Shown in pieces: positions 1 through 5,770 of a stretch of DNA of 7,599 nt (position 1 is the stretch's first letter; each line of letters begins with the position of its first letter). The DNA is taken from NCBI GenBank assembly GCA_030016455.1, contig JASEJH010000068.1, forward strand, positions 1 to 7,599, in the 5' to 3' direction. The translations under genes were made by a program, and so were the position numbers. Below the pieces are notes generated by a model. The model was not told the origin of the DNA. It ran no database searches and saw only the letters and a program-made list of their open reading frames with translations. Source of the stretch: Thermoanaerobacteraceae bacterium (GTDB taxonomy: Bacteria > Bacillota > Desulfotomaculia > Desulfotomaculales > Ammonificaceae).

Positions 1-204
1 CCCTTGTTCGCCGGGATCGACAAGGCGCGTTTCCGGCGGCCGGTAGTGCCCGGGGATACTCTGCGGCTGGAGGCGGAGATTTTAAAGCTGAAAGCCACCG
101 TGGGTAAAGCACGTTGCCGGGCCCTGGTTGGAACAGAGCTGGCTGCGGAGGCAGAACTGGTTTTCGCAGCGGGAGGAAAAGCGGCGCCGTTCGCGGGAGA
201 GTGA
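1..204 (+). CDS. fabZ: 3-hydroxyacyl-[ACP] dehydratase FabZ, C-terminal part
   Basis: This is the last 67 codons of a gene whose start lies upstream of the window. FabZ dehydrates (3R)-3-hydroxyacyl-ACP to trans-2-enoyl-ACP in the elongation cycle of type II fatty-acid synthesis, in the cytosol. The visible part begins [19 protein letters not shown], the very characteristic strand-turn-strand of the FabZ hot-dog fold. It continues through the LRLEAEI strand, a KARCRALV strand and the AEAELVFA segment typical of the family C-terminus. The catalytic His (GHFPxxP) and Glu residues lie in the missing N-terminal half, so activity cannot be judged. The family is about 140-150 residues, so about half is present. 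The tail after AELVFA ([11 protein letters not shown]) is a non-conserved extension. It ends in TGA 106 nt before the next gene on the same strand. Confidence 0.93.
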   Translation, partial: PLFAGIDKARFRRPVVPGDTLRLEAEILKLKATVGKARCRALVGTELAAEAELVFAAGGKAAPFAGE

Positions 205-255
205 TAATCTACAGAAGAAAACCGGTCCAGGGGTTGGCGGCGTCCGCAGGGCTTA

Positions 256-280
256 ACCGCCGGTACTGATACCCGGCGGT
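256..280 (+). other. Strong hairpin in the fabZ-tagO gap
   Basis: ACCGCCGGTA (256-265) pairs with TACC-C-GGCGGT on the other side (270-280). The result is ten base pairs, one bulged C (274) and a CTGA loop. No T-run follows, so it is not a canonical intrinsic terminator. Its left arm CCGCC (257-261) can instead pair with GGCGG at 236-240, so two exclusive folds are possible. AAACC (219-223) can also pair with GGTTT (288-292), closing the whole leader just before the ribosome-binding site. The base pairing is seen directly. A regulatory role for the downstream gene is only inference, and GC-rich DNA forms such pairings by chance. Confidence 0.4.
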
Positions 281-310
281 GAATACTGGTTTCGGGGAGA
301 GGAGAGCTTG

Positions 311-1393
311 ATGCACTTTTTGCTGGCGCCGGTGGTAGCGGCGGCCGTTACGCTGTTTGCGGTCCCGCTGGCGGTGCGGCTGGCGTACCGCACCGGTGCC
401 ATAGACGAGCCCGAGGCCCGGAAGATTCACACCCAACCTATGCCCCGGCTCGGGGGGGTGGCGGTTTACCTGGGTTTTCTCGCCGGGTTGGCTGCGGCGG
501 CCGTTTCCGGGGGGGTTCCCCCCAAGTACCTCGGCCTGCTGGTCGGCGGCACCCTGGTCTTTGCCCTCGGGGTTCTGGATGACATCCGGGGCCTCAGCCC
601 CCGGGTGAAACTCTGCGGCCAGATACTTGCAGCCTTGGCAGTGATTCCTTTAGGGATTAATATCCTGTTCATTACCCACCCGCTCCGCGAGGGGCACCTT
701 TTGTATTTGGGTTTCTGGGGTATTCCGGTCACGGTCTTCTGGGTGGTTGCGGTGACCAACGCCGTCAACCTGATTGACGGGCTCGACGGGCTGGCGGCAG
801 GCGTTGGCAGCATCGGTGCCGTAACCCTGGCCACCGTGGCGGCGCTGGTGGGGGACAGGGTGGCGATCCTGCCGGCCCTGATTTTGGGGGCCGTGCTGGT
901 TGCTTTTCTCCCCTATAACTTCCACCCGGCCCGGATTTTCTTGGGCGATTGCGGCGCGATGCTGATCGGGTTCCTCCTGGCTTGCGGGGCCGTGATTGGG
1001 GTGGCCAAAACGGCCACGGCCGCGACTCTTATCACCCCGGCGATTATCCTGGGCATCCCGCTTTTTGACACGCTTTTCGCCATTCTCCGGCGGTACAAGA
1101 ACGGACAGCGGATATTCCGCGCCGACCGGGAACACCTGCACCACCGCCTCCTGGCGATCGGCTTCAGCCACCGGCGGGCGGTCCTGACGGTCTACGGGAC
1201 CAGTGCGGTTCTTGGTTTGAGCGCCGTGGTTCTCACCCGTTTAACGACGGCTCAGGCGATGCTGTTTCTTTTTGTTGTAGCCACCCTGTTTATGGTTCTT
1301 GCGAACAAGATCGGGATCATTGGCCACCGGTGGCGCGCCCGGCGGTTCATGGCCGTCAAGGAGAAGGTCGAGGGACGAGGTGTAAGCTCCTAA
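311..1393 (+). CDS. tagO: Undecaprenyl-phosphate GlcNAc-1-phosphate transferase (WecA/TagO type)
   Basis: This is a multi-pass membrane enzyme of the MraY/WecA/TagO family. It transfers a sugar-1-phosphate, usually GlcNAc-1-P from UDP-GlcNAc, to undecaprenyl phosphate on the cytoplasmic face, starting teichoic-acid or other secondary-polymer synthesis. Seen in sequence (360 aa from the ATG): KIHTQPMPRLGG near residues 38-49; the Asp pair LDDIRGLSP near 89-97; NAVNLIDGLDGLAAG near 150-164; FLGDCGAML near 210-218; PLFDT near 250-254; and the signature ADREHLHHRL near 271-280. About ten hydrophobic segments are separated by these polar loops. Length is normal. A TTG lies directly before the ATG, but AGGAG at 300-304 sits 6 nt from the ATG, so ATG is preferred. 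The usual FLGDSGS loop reads FLGDCGA while the Asp is kept. MraY is less likely because the DREHLHHRL motif is of the WecA/TagO branch. The exact sugar specificity is not readable from sequence. Confidence 0.9.
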   Translation: MHFLLAPVVAAAVTLFAVPLAVRLAYRTGAIDEPEARKIHTQPMPRLGGVAVYLGFLAGLAAAAVSGGVPPKYLGLLVGGTLVFALGVLDDIRGLSPRVKLCGQILAALAVIPLGINILFITHPLREGHLLYLGFWGIPVTVFWVVAVTNAVNLIDGLDGLAAGVGSIGAVTLATVAALVGDRVAILPALILGAVLVAFLPYNFHPARIFLGDCGAMLIGFLLACGAVIGVAKTATAATLITPAIILGIPLFDTLFAILRRYKNGQRIFRADREHLHHRLLAIGFSHRRAVLTVYGTSAVLGLSAVVLTRLTTAQAMLFLFVVATLFMVLANKIGIIGHRWRARRFMAVKEKVEGRGVSS

Positions 1394-1508
1394 GTACTCT
1401 ACGAGGGGTCCTCATGCTGTGCTACCAAGCGGCACCACGAGGGATGAAAATGGGGCGAATAGACCTGTAAGCCAGTTACTTAGATGCAGAAGAGTAGCAT
1501 AAACGGAA
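1394..1508 (+). other. Gene-free leader upstream of the structured RNA candidate
   Basis: This is the first part of the 275-nt gap between tagO and flhA. No convincing coding region or T-run terminator is seen. Possible pairings: TACTCT (1395-1400) with AGAGTA (1491-1496), or alternatively GTGCTAC (1419-1425) with GTAGCAT (1494-1500). There is also a small GAGG/CCTC stem around 1403-1413. A poor promoter-like pair, TTACTT (1476-1481) and CATAAA (1498-1503) with 16-nt spacing, would start transcripts near 1509, at the foot of the folded element. The match to the sigma-A consensus is weak (2/6 and 4/6), so no promoter is claimed. No sigma-D-type TAAA/CCGAT pair was found. Confidence 0.35.
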
Positions 1509-1528
1509 CGCGGCGAGGAGCGAGCAGT
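1481..1528 (+). repeat. Diverged direct repeat, upstream copy
   Basis: TAGATGCAG (1481-1489), GTAGCA (1494-1499) and GAGCGAGCAGT (1518-1528) recur in the same order at 1666-1674, 1681-1686 and 1688-1698. This upstream copy has about 17 extra bases between the second and third blocks. The two ATG-to-GCGAGCAGT intervals are both multiples of three, so both copies keep the same phase relative to their ATG. The ATG at 1484 opens a 40-codon frame ending at 1606, but no Shine-Dalgarno precedes it. Confidence 0.5.
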
Positions 1529-1625
1529 ACAAGGAAGGCGCAGCCGGACGGGCCGGAGCGTATACAGAAATACGTGAGGACCCGGCCGGCGAGCCTAACG
1601 CAGTAATGCGAAGCTCATTGCCGCG
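1509..1625 (+). ncRNA. Candidate structured RNA upstream of flhA, family unknown
   Basis: The sequence folds by eye into a compact branched RNA. The closing stem, CGCGGCGAGGAGC (1509-1521) with GCTCATTGCCGCG (1613-1625), has 12 pairs including one G.U and one G.A mismatch. A long arm follows: GGC/GCC (1537-1539/1593-1595); an internal loop; GCCGG-A-CGGG (1543-1552) with CCCG-G-CCGGC (1581-1590); a purine-rich internal loop holding a possible tandem GA/GA pair (1556-1557/1576-1577); and a CGTAT/ATACG hairpin (1559-1563/1570-1574). A second hairpin, CGCA-GTAA-TGCG (1599-1610), has a GNRA tetraloop. The G.U pair, GA pairs and GNRA loop all make sense only on the + strand. It could be a cis-regulatory leader of flhA, an independent small RNA, or a remnant of a mobile structured RNA (group II intron fragment or HEARO-like element). 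I cannot assign a family from memory. The pairing is seen; the function is unknown. Confidence 0.55.
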
Positions 1626-1649
1626 CCCTACGGAAGAAGAACGCATTTC

Positions 1650-1656
1650 AGAGGGG
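1650..1656 (+). promoter_or_regulatory. Shine-Dalgarno region of flhA with two competing ATGs
   Basis: AGAGGGGG lies 4 nt before an ATG at 1661 and 12 nt before the flhA ATG at 1669. The 1661 frame encodes only seven residues (MGRCRLR) and stops at 1682-1684, overlapping the flhA start. In the flhA frame a TAG at 1666-1668 immediately precedes the ATG and no other start follows before the first membrane segment, so 1669 must be the flhA start. The upstream purine run is therefore at an unusually long spacing. Confidence 0.5.
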
Positions 1657-1665
1657 GCTCATGGG

Positions 1666-1698
1666 TAGATGCAGGCTGAGGTAGCACGAGCGAGCAGT
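1666..1698 (+). repeat. Diverged direct repeat, downstream copy containing the flhA start
   Basis: This copy contains TAGATGCAG, GTAGCA and GAGCGAGCAGT, in the same order as at 1481-1528 but more compact. It includes the flhA ATG (1669) and encodes the first ten residues, MQAEVARASS, which lie before the conserved membrane core and are variable in the family. Confidence 0.5.
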
Positions 1699-3744
1699 TT
1701 TAAGCGGTACGGAGACCTGATCATCGCCGGTTTGGTTATCGGGGTGGTCCTGCTGATCATCGTCCCAATTCCCCCTGCAGTGCTGGACGTGCTGCTTGTT
1801 TTGAGCCTGGCGTTTTCGCTCCTGGTTTTCCTGGTGACGCTCTTTACTACCGAAGCGACGGAAATATCGGTTTTCCCGACGCTTTTGCTGGTGCTGACCC
1901 TGTACCGCCTGGCGCTCAACATTTGTTCCACCCGGCTCATTTTGGGCCAGGCGGCTGCGGGGAAGGTGATCGCTGCTTTCGGGGAGTTCGTGGTCGGTGG
2001 GAGTTATATCATCGGTTTCATCGTTTTCTTAATTATCACCGTGATTCAGTTTGTGGTTATCGTGAACGGTGCCAACCGCGTGGCCGAAGTGGCAGCGCGC
2101 TTCACGCTCGACGCGATGCCCGGGAAGCAGATGGCTATTGACGGCGATTTCAACTCGGGGTTGATTACGGAGGCCGAGGCGAAAGAACGGCGGCGGCAGC
2201 TTCAACGCGAGGCGGATTTCTTCGGCGCGATGGACGGTGCGACCAAGTTCATCCGCGGCGATGTCATCGCCGGTCTGGTGATCACTGCGGTAAACATCAT
2301 CGGAGGTTTGATTATCGGGCTGGTCATTATGCGGTTCGATCTGCTGGAAGCGCTGCGGACTTACACCATTTTAACCATCGGTGACGGCTTGGTGACCCAA
2401 ATACCGGCACTGCTGGTGTCAACTGCTACCGGTGTTTTGGTGACGCGGGCGGGTGCCGAGGCGAGTTTCGGACAACAGGTTTCCCAGCAGCTGACCGCCT
2501 ACCCCCGGGTGCTGTTCGTGACCGCCGGAATCTTTGTGGTACTGGGTTTGATCCCGGCGATGCCCAACGTCCTGTTTCTGAGTATGGCCGGGGCGACTGC
2601 GTTTTTGGGACAAAGCCTGGTTCAAGAAGAAAAACGCCGGCGGGTAAAGGAGGAAGAACAGCGGGCCCGGAGGGTAAGGGAAACGCGGAAGGAGCCGGAG
2701 AACGTTCTGACTTACTTTCAGGTCGATCCCTTAGAGATTGAAATCGGTTACAACCTGGTGCCGCTTACCCAGGAGGACCAGGGGGGCGACCTCCTCCCTC
2801 GGGTGGCGGCTGTTCGGCGGCAGTGCGCGGCGGAACTCGGGATATACGTCCGCCCGATCCGGATCCGGGACAACCTGCAGCTGAAACCAAACGCTTACGT
2901 CTTCCGGTTGCGGGGGGTTGAAGCTGCCTCCGGCGAGTTGATGCCGGGATACTACCTGGCGATGAATCCCGCCGGCGGTGAGACCCGGTTGAAGGGGATA
3001 CCGACCCGTGAACCCACCTTTGGCCTGGAGGCCTGGTGGATCAGCGAGGCCGAAAGGGAAGCGGCGGAAGCAGCCGGTTATACGGTGGTCGATGCCAGCA
3101 CCGTGCTTGTGACCCACCTTTCAGAATTTATCAAGCGCAATGCGGCGGAGCTTCTCGGGCGCCAGGAAGTCAAGGAGCTTCTCGACGCAGTCAGGGAAAA
3201 GCATCCGGCGCTGGTGGACGAACTGGTGCCCAACCTGTTGAGCCTGGGCGAGGTGCAAAAGATTTTGCAGAATCTCCTGCGGGAAAGGATTTCAATTCGC
3301 GACCTGGTGGGGATTCTGGAGGCCGTTGCCGACGCAGCCGCAATCAGCCGCGACACCGATTTTATCACCGAGCGGGCGCGGGCGGCGCTGGCCAGGACCA
3401 TCACGCGCCAGTATGCGGTGGACGGGCGCCTGCCCGTGATTACGGTCCACCCGCGCCTGGAACAGCTCTTGATTGAAGCAGTTTCAAGCCAGACCCCGCA
3501 GGGTAGCATTCCCGTACTGGAGCCCCGGAAGGCGCAGCGGGTTATGGAGCGGGTAAAGGAAGCGATGGAGCGGGCGGCGCGCCGGGGGGTGCTGCCGGTT
3601 GTCCTGTGTTCGCCGGGGGCGCGTCTGCCGCTGCGGCGGCTGATTGAAAGGCAGTTTCCCCAGTTGGCGGTGCTTTCCTTGAACGAAATTGCGGCGGATA
3701 TTGAAGTTGAGGCAATTGGAACGGTGATCTGGGATGAGGATTAA
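1669..3744 (+). CDS. flhA: Flagellar type III export gate protein FlhA
   Basis: FlhA forms the nonameric ring of the flagellar export gate. Its membrane half conducts the proton-driven export cycle and its cytosolic half docks chaperone-substrate complexes. At 691 aa the length is typical. About eight membrane segments span residues 16-310. The FHIPEP signature, reading RVAEVAARFTLDAMPGKQ and continuing to MAIDGD, is intact at 137-160 in the large cytoplasmic loop. A charged linker at about 318-345 is rich in Arg, Lys and Glu. The cytosolic domain follows from about 347 to the end, including the VHPRLEQLL segment near 593-601 and a C-terminal PVVLCSPGARLPLRRLIERQ. No key region is missing. 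flhB, its usual upstream neighbour, is absent; instead a 275-nt non-coding gap and tagO precede it. The gene overlaps flhF by 11 nt, suggesting coupled translation. The start is fixed by an in-frame stop just before the ATG. Confidence 0.97.
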   Translation: MQAEVARASSFKRYGDLIIAGLVIGVVLLIIVPIPPAVLDVLLVLSLAFSLLVFLVTLFTTEATEISVFPTLLLVLTLYRLALNICSTRLILGQAAAGKVIAAFGEFVVGGSYIIGFIVFLIITVIQFVVIVNGANRVAEVAARFTLDAMPGKQMAIDGDFNSGLITEAEAKERRRQLQREADFFGAMDGATKFIRGDVIAGLVITAVNIIGGLIIGLVIMRFDLLEALRTYTILTIGDGLVTQIPALLVSTATGVLVTRAGAEASFGQQVSQQLTAYPRVLFVTAGIFVVLGLIPAMPNVLFLSMAGATAFLGQSLVQEEKRRRVKEEEQRARRVRETRKEPENVLTYFQVDPLEIEIGYNLVPLTQEDQGGDLLPRVAAVRRQCAAELGIYVRPIRIRDNLQLKPNAYVFRLRGVEAASGELMPGYYLAMNPAGGETRLKGIPTREPTFGLEAWWISEAEREAAEAAGYTVVDASTVLVTHLSEFIKRNAAELLGRQEVKELLDAVREKHPALVDELVPNLLSLGEVQKILQNLLRERISIRDLVGILEAVADAAAISRDTDFITERARAALARTITRQYAVDGRLPVITVHPRLEQLLIEAVSSQTPQGSIPVLEPRKAQRVMERVKEAMERAARRGVLPVVLCSPGARLPLRRLIERQFPQLAVLSLNEIAADIEVEAIGTVIWDED

Positions 3745-4924
3745 GAGGTACGTGGCGCGGGATATGCAGGAGGCCGTGGCGCTGATCAAGCGTGACCTGG
3801 GGTCGGAGGCCGTGATTATTTCCAGCCGCCGGGTACGGGGGAGGGGGTTATTCGGTTTCCTGACCCCCCAGCTTGAGGTGACGGCGGCGCTGGATGAGCG
3901 GCAGGCGGATGAAACTTCCCCGGTTCAATTCCCGGCTACAGGTGCGGAACCGAAAGCAAAGGAAGAACCGCGGCACCCCGCCTCCATTCCCGGAAACGGG
4001 GAAGCGGCCGCACTCGAGCAGAAAGGCCTGCTTCACCGGGAACTGTCCGAAGTTAAAACCCTCCTGTACCGTCTTTCCGATTACAAGCAGGCAAAGGACG
4101 AAGACCTCTTTCTGTCGCAATGGCGCAGGTTCCTGACCGGGATGGAGATCGAAGAAGAACTGGTCAACGAGTTGCTGGCGGCGCTGGAGAAAGAGGTGCC
4201 GCCGGACCACCCGCACCGCGACCAGGCTGCGGAGGTGTTTTTACTGAAGCGGATTGCGCAACTGGTGGAGCCGGCTTATGCCGACGGCGGTACCGCGCGG
4301 GTGATCGTCTTCGTCGGGCCGACCGGCGTTGGCAAGACTACTACACTGGCCAAGCTGGCGGCGCAGTTCCGGCTGTTTTACCAGAAAGAGGTAGTGCTGG
4401 TCACCATCGACACCTACCGGATCGGGGCGGTGGAGCAGCTCAAGACCTACGCCGAAATCATCGGCGTGCCCCTGGAAGTGGTGAACACGCCGGTGGAGTT
4501 GCGGCAGACCTTGCACAACTATACGTCGGCCGACCACATCCTGATCGACACCGCCGGGCGGCCGTCACGGAATCTCCAACAGGTACTGGAACTGCGGGGA
4601 TTCATCGAAGTTATCCCCAAGCCGTGCGACGTTTACCTGGTCTTGAGCTGCAATACCAAGTACCGCGACCTGCTGCGAGTGGCGGGGGATTTCGGCCGCT
4701 TGCACTTTAACAAGCTCATTTTTACCAAGCTTGACGAAACGGAAACTTTCGGGGCAATTCTTAACCTGGTGTACCAACTGGGCCTGCCGGCCGCCTATGT
4801 TACAGACGGACAAAGCGTGCCCGACGACATTGACACGCTCTACCCGAAGAAATTGGCCAAAATGCTGTTGAAAGGGGGGGAGCACGGTGCCGGACCAAGC
4901 GCACAGATTGCGAACCCTCATTAA
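3734..4924 (+). CDS. flhF: Flagellar biosynthesis SRP-family GTPase FlhF
   Basis: FlhF is the third SRP-type GTPase, with Ffh and FtsY. It recruits early flagellar components to the membrane and fixes the site of flagellar assembly. At 396 aa it has the standard layout. The conserved N-terminal patch MRIKRYVARDMQEAVALIKRDLG leads into a low-conservation basic B domain (about 45-110), helical N domain (about 110-185) and G domain. In the G domain I see the P-loop GPTGVGKTTTLAK (195-207), DTYRIGAVEQL (226-236), DTAGR (272-276) and TKLDETETFG (331-340). All nucleotide-binding motifs are intact. It begins inside the flhA stop region (11-nt overlap) with no strong Shine-Dalgarno, consistent with translational coupling. 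Its last 13 codons overlap flhG. Residues KGGE (380-383) are encoded by A3G7AG, which also serves as the flhG ribosome-binding site. Confidence 0.97.
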   Translation: MRIKRYVARDMQEAVALIKRDLGSEAVIISSRRVRGRGLFGFLTPQLEVTAALDERQADETSPVQFPATGAEPKAKEEPRHPASIPGNGEAAALEQKGLLHRELSEVKTLLYRLSDYKQAKDEDLFLSQWRRFLTGMEIEEELVNELLAALEKEVPPDHPHRDQAAEVFLLKRIAQLVEPAYADGGTARVIVFVGPTGVGKTTTLAKLAAQFRLFYQKEVVLVTIDTYRIGAVEQLKTYAEIIGVPLEVVNTPVELRQTLHNYTSADHILIDTAGRPSRNLQQVLELRGFIEVIPKPCDVYLVLSCNTKYRDLLRVAGDFGRLHFNKLIFTKLDETETFGAILNLVYQLGLPAAYVTDGQSVPDDIDTLYPKKLAKMLLKGGEHGAGPSAQIANPH

Positions 4925-5756
4925 GAACACCTGTAACCAGCCGGCTTTTTGTACGGCGGGACCGCGGATAATCGCGGTAACGAGTGGTAAAGGCGGCGTG
5001 GGCAAGACGAGTCTCGTGGTCAACCTGGGGCTGGTTCTTGCCCGCCAGGCGCGGCGGGTGCTGCTTTTCGACGCCGACCTGGGTCTGGCTAACATCGAAG
5101 TGCTGCTCGGAATTACGCCGCCCTACACCCTGTATGAGTTCTTGTACGGGAGGAAAGGAATCGAGGAGATCGTTTGTCCGGGTCCGTACGGGCTGCAAAT
5201 CATTTCCGGTGGTTCCGGGATGCAGGAGTTGGCAAACCTGGATACCACCCAGCGGCAGCGTGTCCTGGAGTTGTTGCCCTACCTCCGTACCAGGACCGAT
5301 TTCCTGCTGGTTGATACCGGCGCGGGCATTTCCAGGACCGTTCTTGGTTTTGTCGCCGCTGCCGAGGAGGTAATCGTGGTTATCACGCCCGAACCCACCT
5401 CCCTAACCGACGCCTACGGCTTGCTTAAAATCCTGGCCCGGTTCAAGGTGCATTCCGAGGCCAGGCTGGTGGTCAACCGGGCGCGGGACGAAAAAGACGC
5501 CCGCCAGGCCGCCCACAAACTCCAGTTGGTTTGTGACAAGTTCCTGGGCTTCCGGCTCGGCTACCTGGGGACGATTGTTGAGGACCACGTGGTCAGGGAA
5601 GCAGTCAAAGAGCAGCGTCCGTTCGTGCTTTCGCAGCCGTACTCCACGGCGGCCCGGAGCCTGAGTCAGATCGCCCGGTGTTTGATCGACGGGAAGGAGC
5701 CTGCCCCAAAGGCCGCGGAGCGGTTTCTGGACCGCCTGTTGAGATTATTCGGGTGA
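4887..5756 (+). CDS. flhG: MinD-family ATPase FlhG (YlxH/FleN), flagellar number regulator
   Basis: FlhG is a membrane-cycling ATPase that limits flagellar number and stimulates the FlhF GTPase. The GTG start is supported by AGGGGGGGAG 4 nt upstream and by the N-terminus MPDQAHRLRTL, whose DQAHRLR (residues 3-9) matches the known FlhG activation motif DQAxxLR. The deviant Walker A SGKGGVGKTS is at 33-42, FDADLGLANIE at 61-71 and Walker B LLVDTGAG at 140-147. VNRAR (196-200) marks the later ATPase strand. The C-terminal end, RFLDRLLRLFG (279-289), looks like the amphipathic membrane-targeting helix of MinD relatives. At 289 aa the length is normal. The start overlaps flhF by 38 nt, as in many motile Firmicutes, and the PilZ gene follows 14 nt downstream. 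Confidence 0.96.
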   Translation: MPDQAHRLRTLIKNTCNQPAFCTAGPRIIAVTSGKGGVGKTSLVVNLGLVLARQARRVLLFDADLGLANIEVLLGITPPYTLYEFLYGRKGIEEIVCPGPYGLQIISGGSGMQELANLDTTQRQRVLELLPYLRTRTDFLLVDTGAGISRTVLGFVAAAEEVIVVITPEPTSLTDAYGLLKILARFKVHSEARLVVNRARDEKDARQAAHKLQLVCDKFLGFRLGYLGTIVEDHVVREAVKEQRPFVLSQPYSTAARSLSQIARCLIDGKEPAPKAAERFLDRLLRLFG

Positions 5757-5757
5757 A

Positions 5758-5764
5758 AGGAGGG
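5758..5764 (+). promoter_or_regulatory. Ribosome-binding site fixing a TTG start for the PilZ gene
   Basis: AAGGAGGG, a near-perfect anti-16S match, ends 6 nt before TTG 5771 and 15 nt before ATG 5780. It lies directly after the flhG stop codon. The spacing favours the TTG as the start. A longer in-frame start at 5678 inside flhG would add residues unlike any PilZ protein and has no comparable site. Confidence 0.7.
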
Positions 5765-5770
5765 ATAGGT

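Noticed and set aside
256..280. Intrinsic terminator between fabZ and tagO
   Set aside because: The hairpin is strong but no T-run follows on either side, so termination is not supported.
650..1171. Long open frame on the minus strand inside tagO
   Set aside because: Opposite a clear conserved membrane enzyme; the product is a low-complexity polar sequence rich in Arg, Gln and Pro, typical of an antisense shadow in GC-rich DNA.
1476..1503. Sigma-A promoter TTACTT / CATAAA before the structured RNA
   Set aside because: Only two and four of six bases match the consensus. The position is suggestive but too weak to annotate.
1394..1668. Known riboswitch, T-box or tRNA in the gap
   Set aside because: I see no T-box sequence, no CCA-ended cloverleaf with TTC arm, and no recognisable ligand-binding core; only an unclassified fold is supported.
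4120..4710. Open frame of 196 codons in another + frame inside flhF
   Set aside because: Gly/Ala/Arg-rich translation with no recognisable domain, fully covered by flhF whose GTPase motifs are intact.
5678..5770. In-frame upstream extension of the PilZ gene from ATG 5678
   Set aside because: It lies wholly inside flhG or the short gap, lacks a ribosome-binding site, adds residues unlike PilZ proteins, and a strong AAGGAGGG precisely serves TTG 5771.
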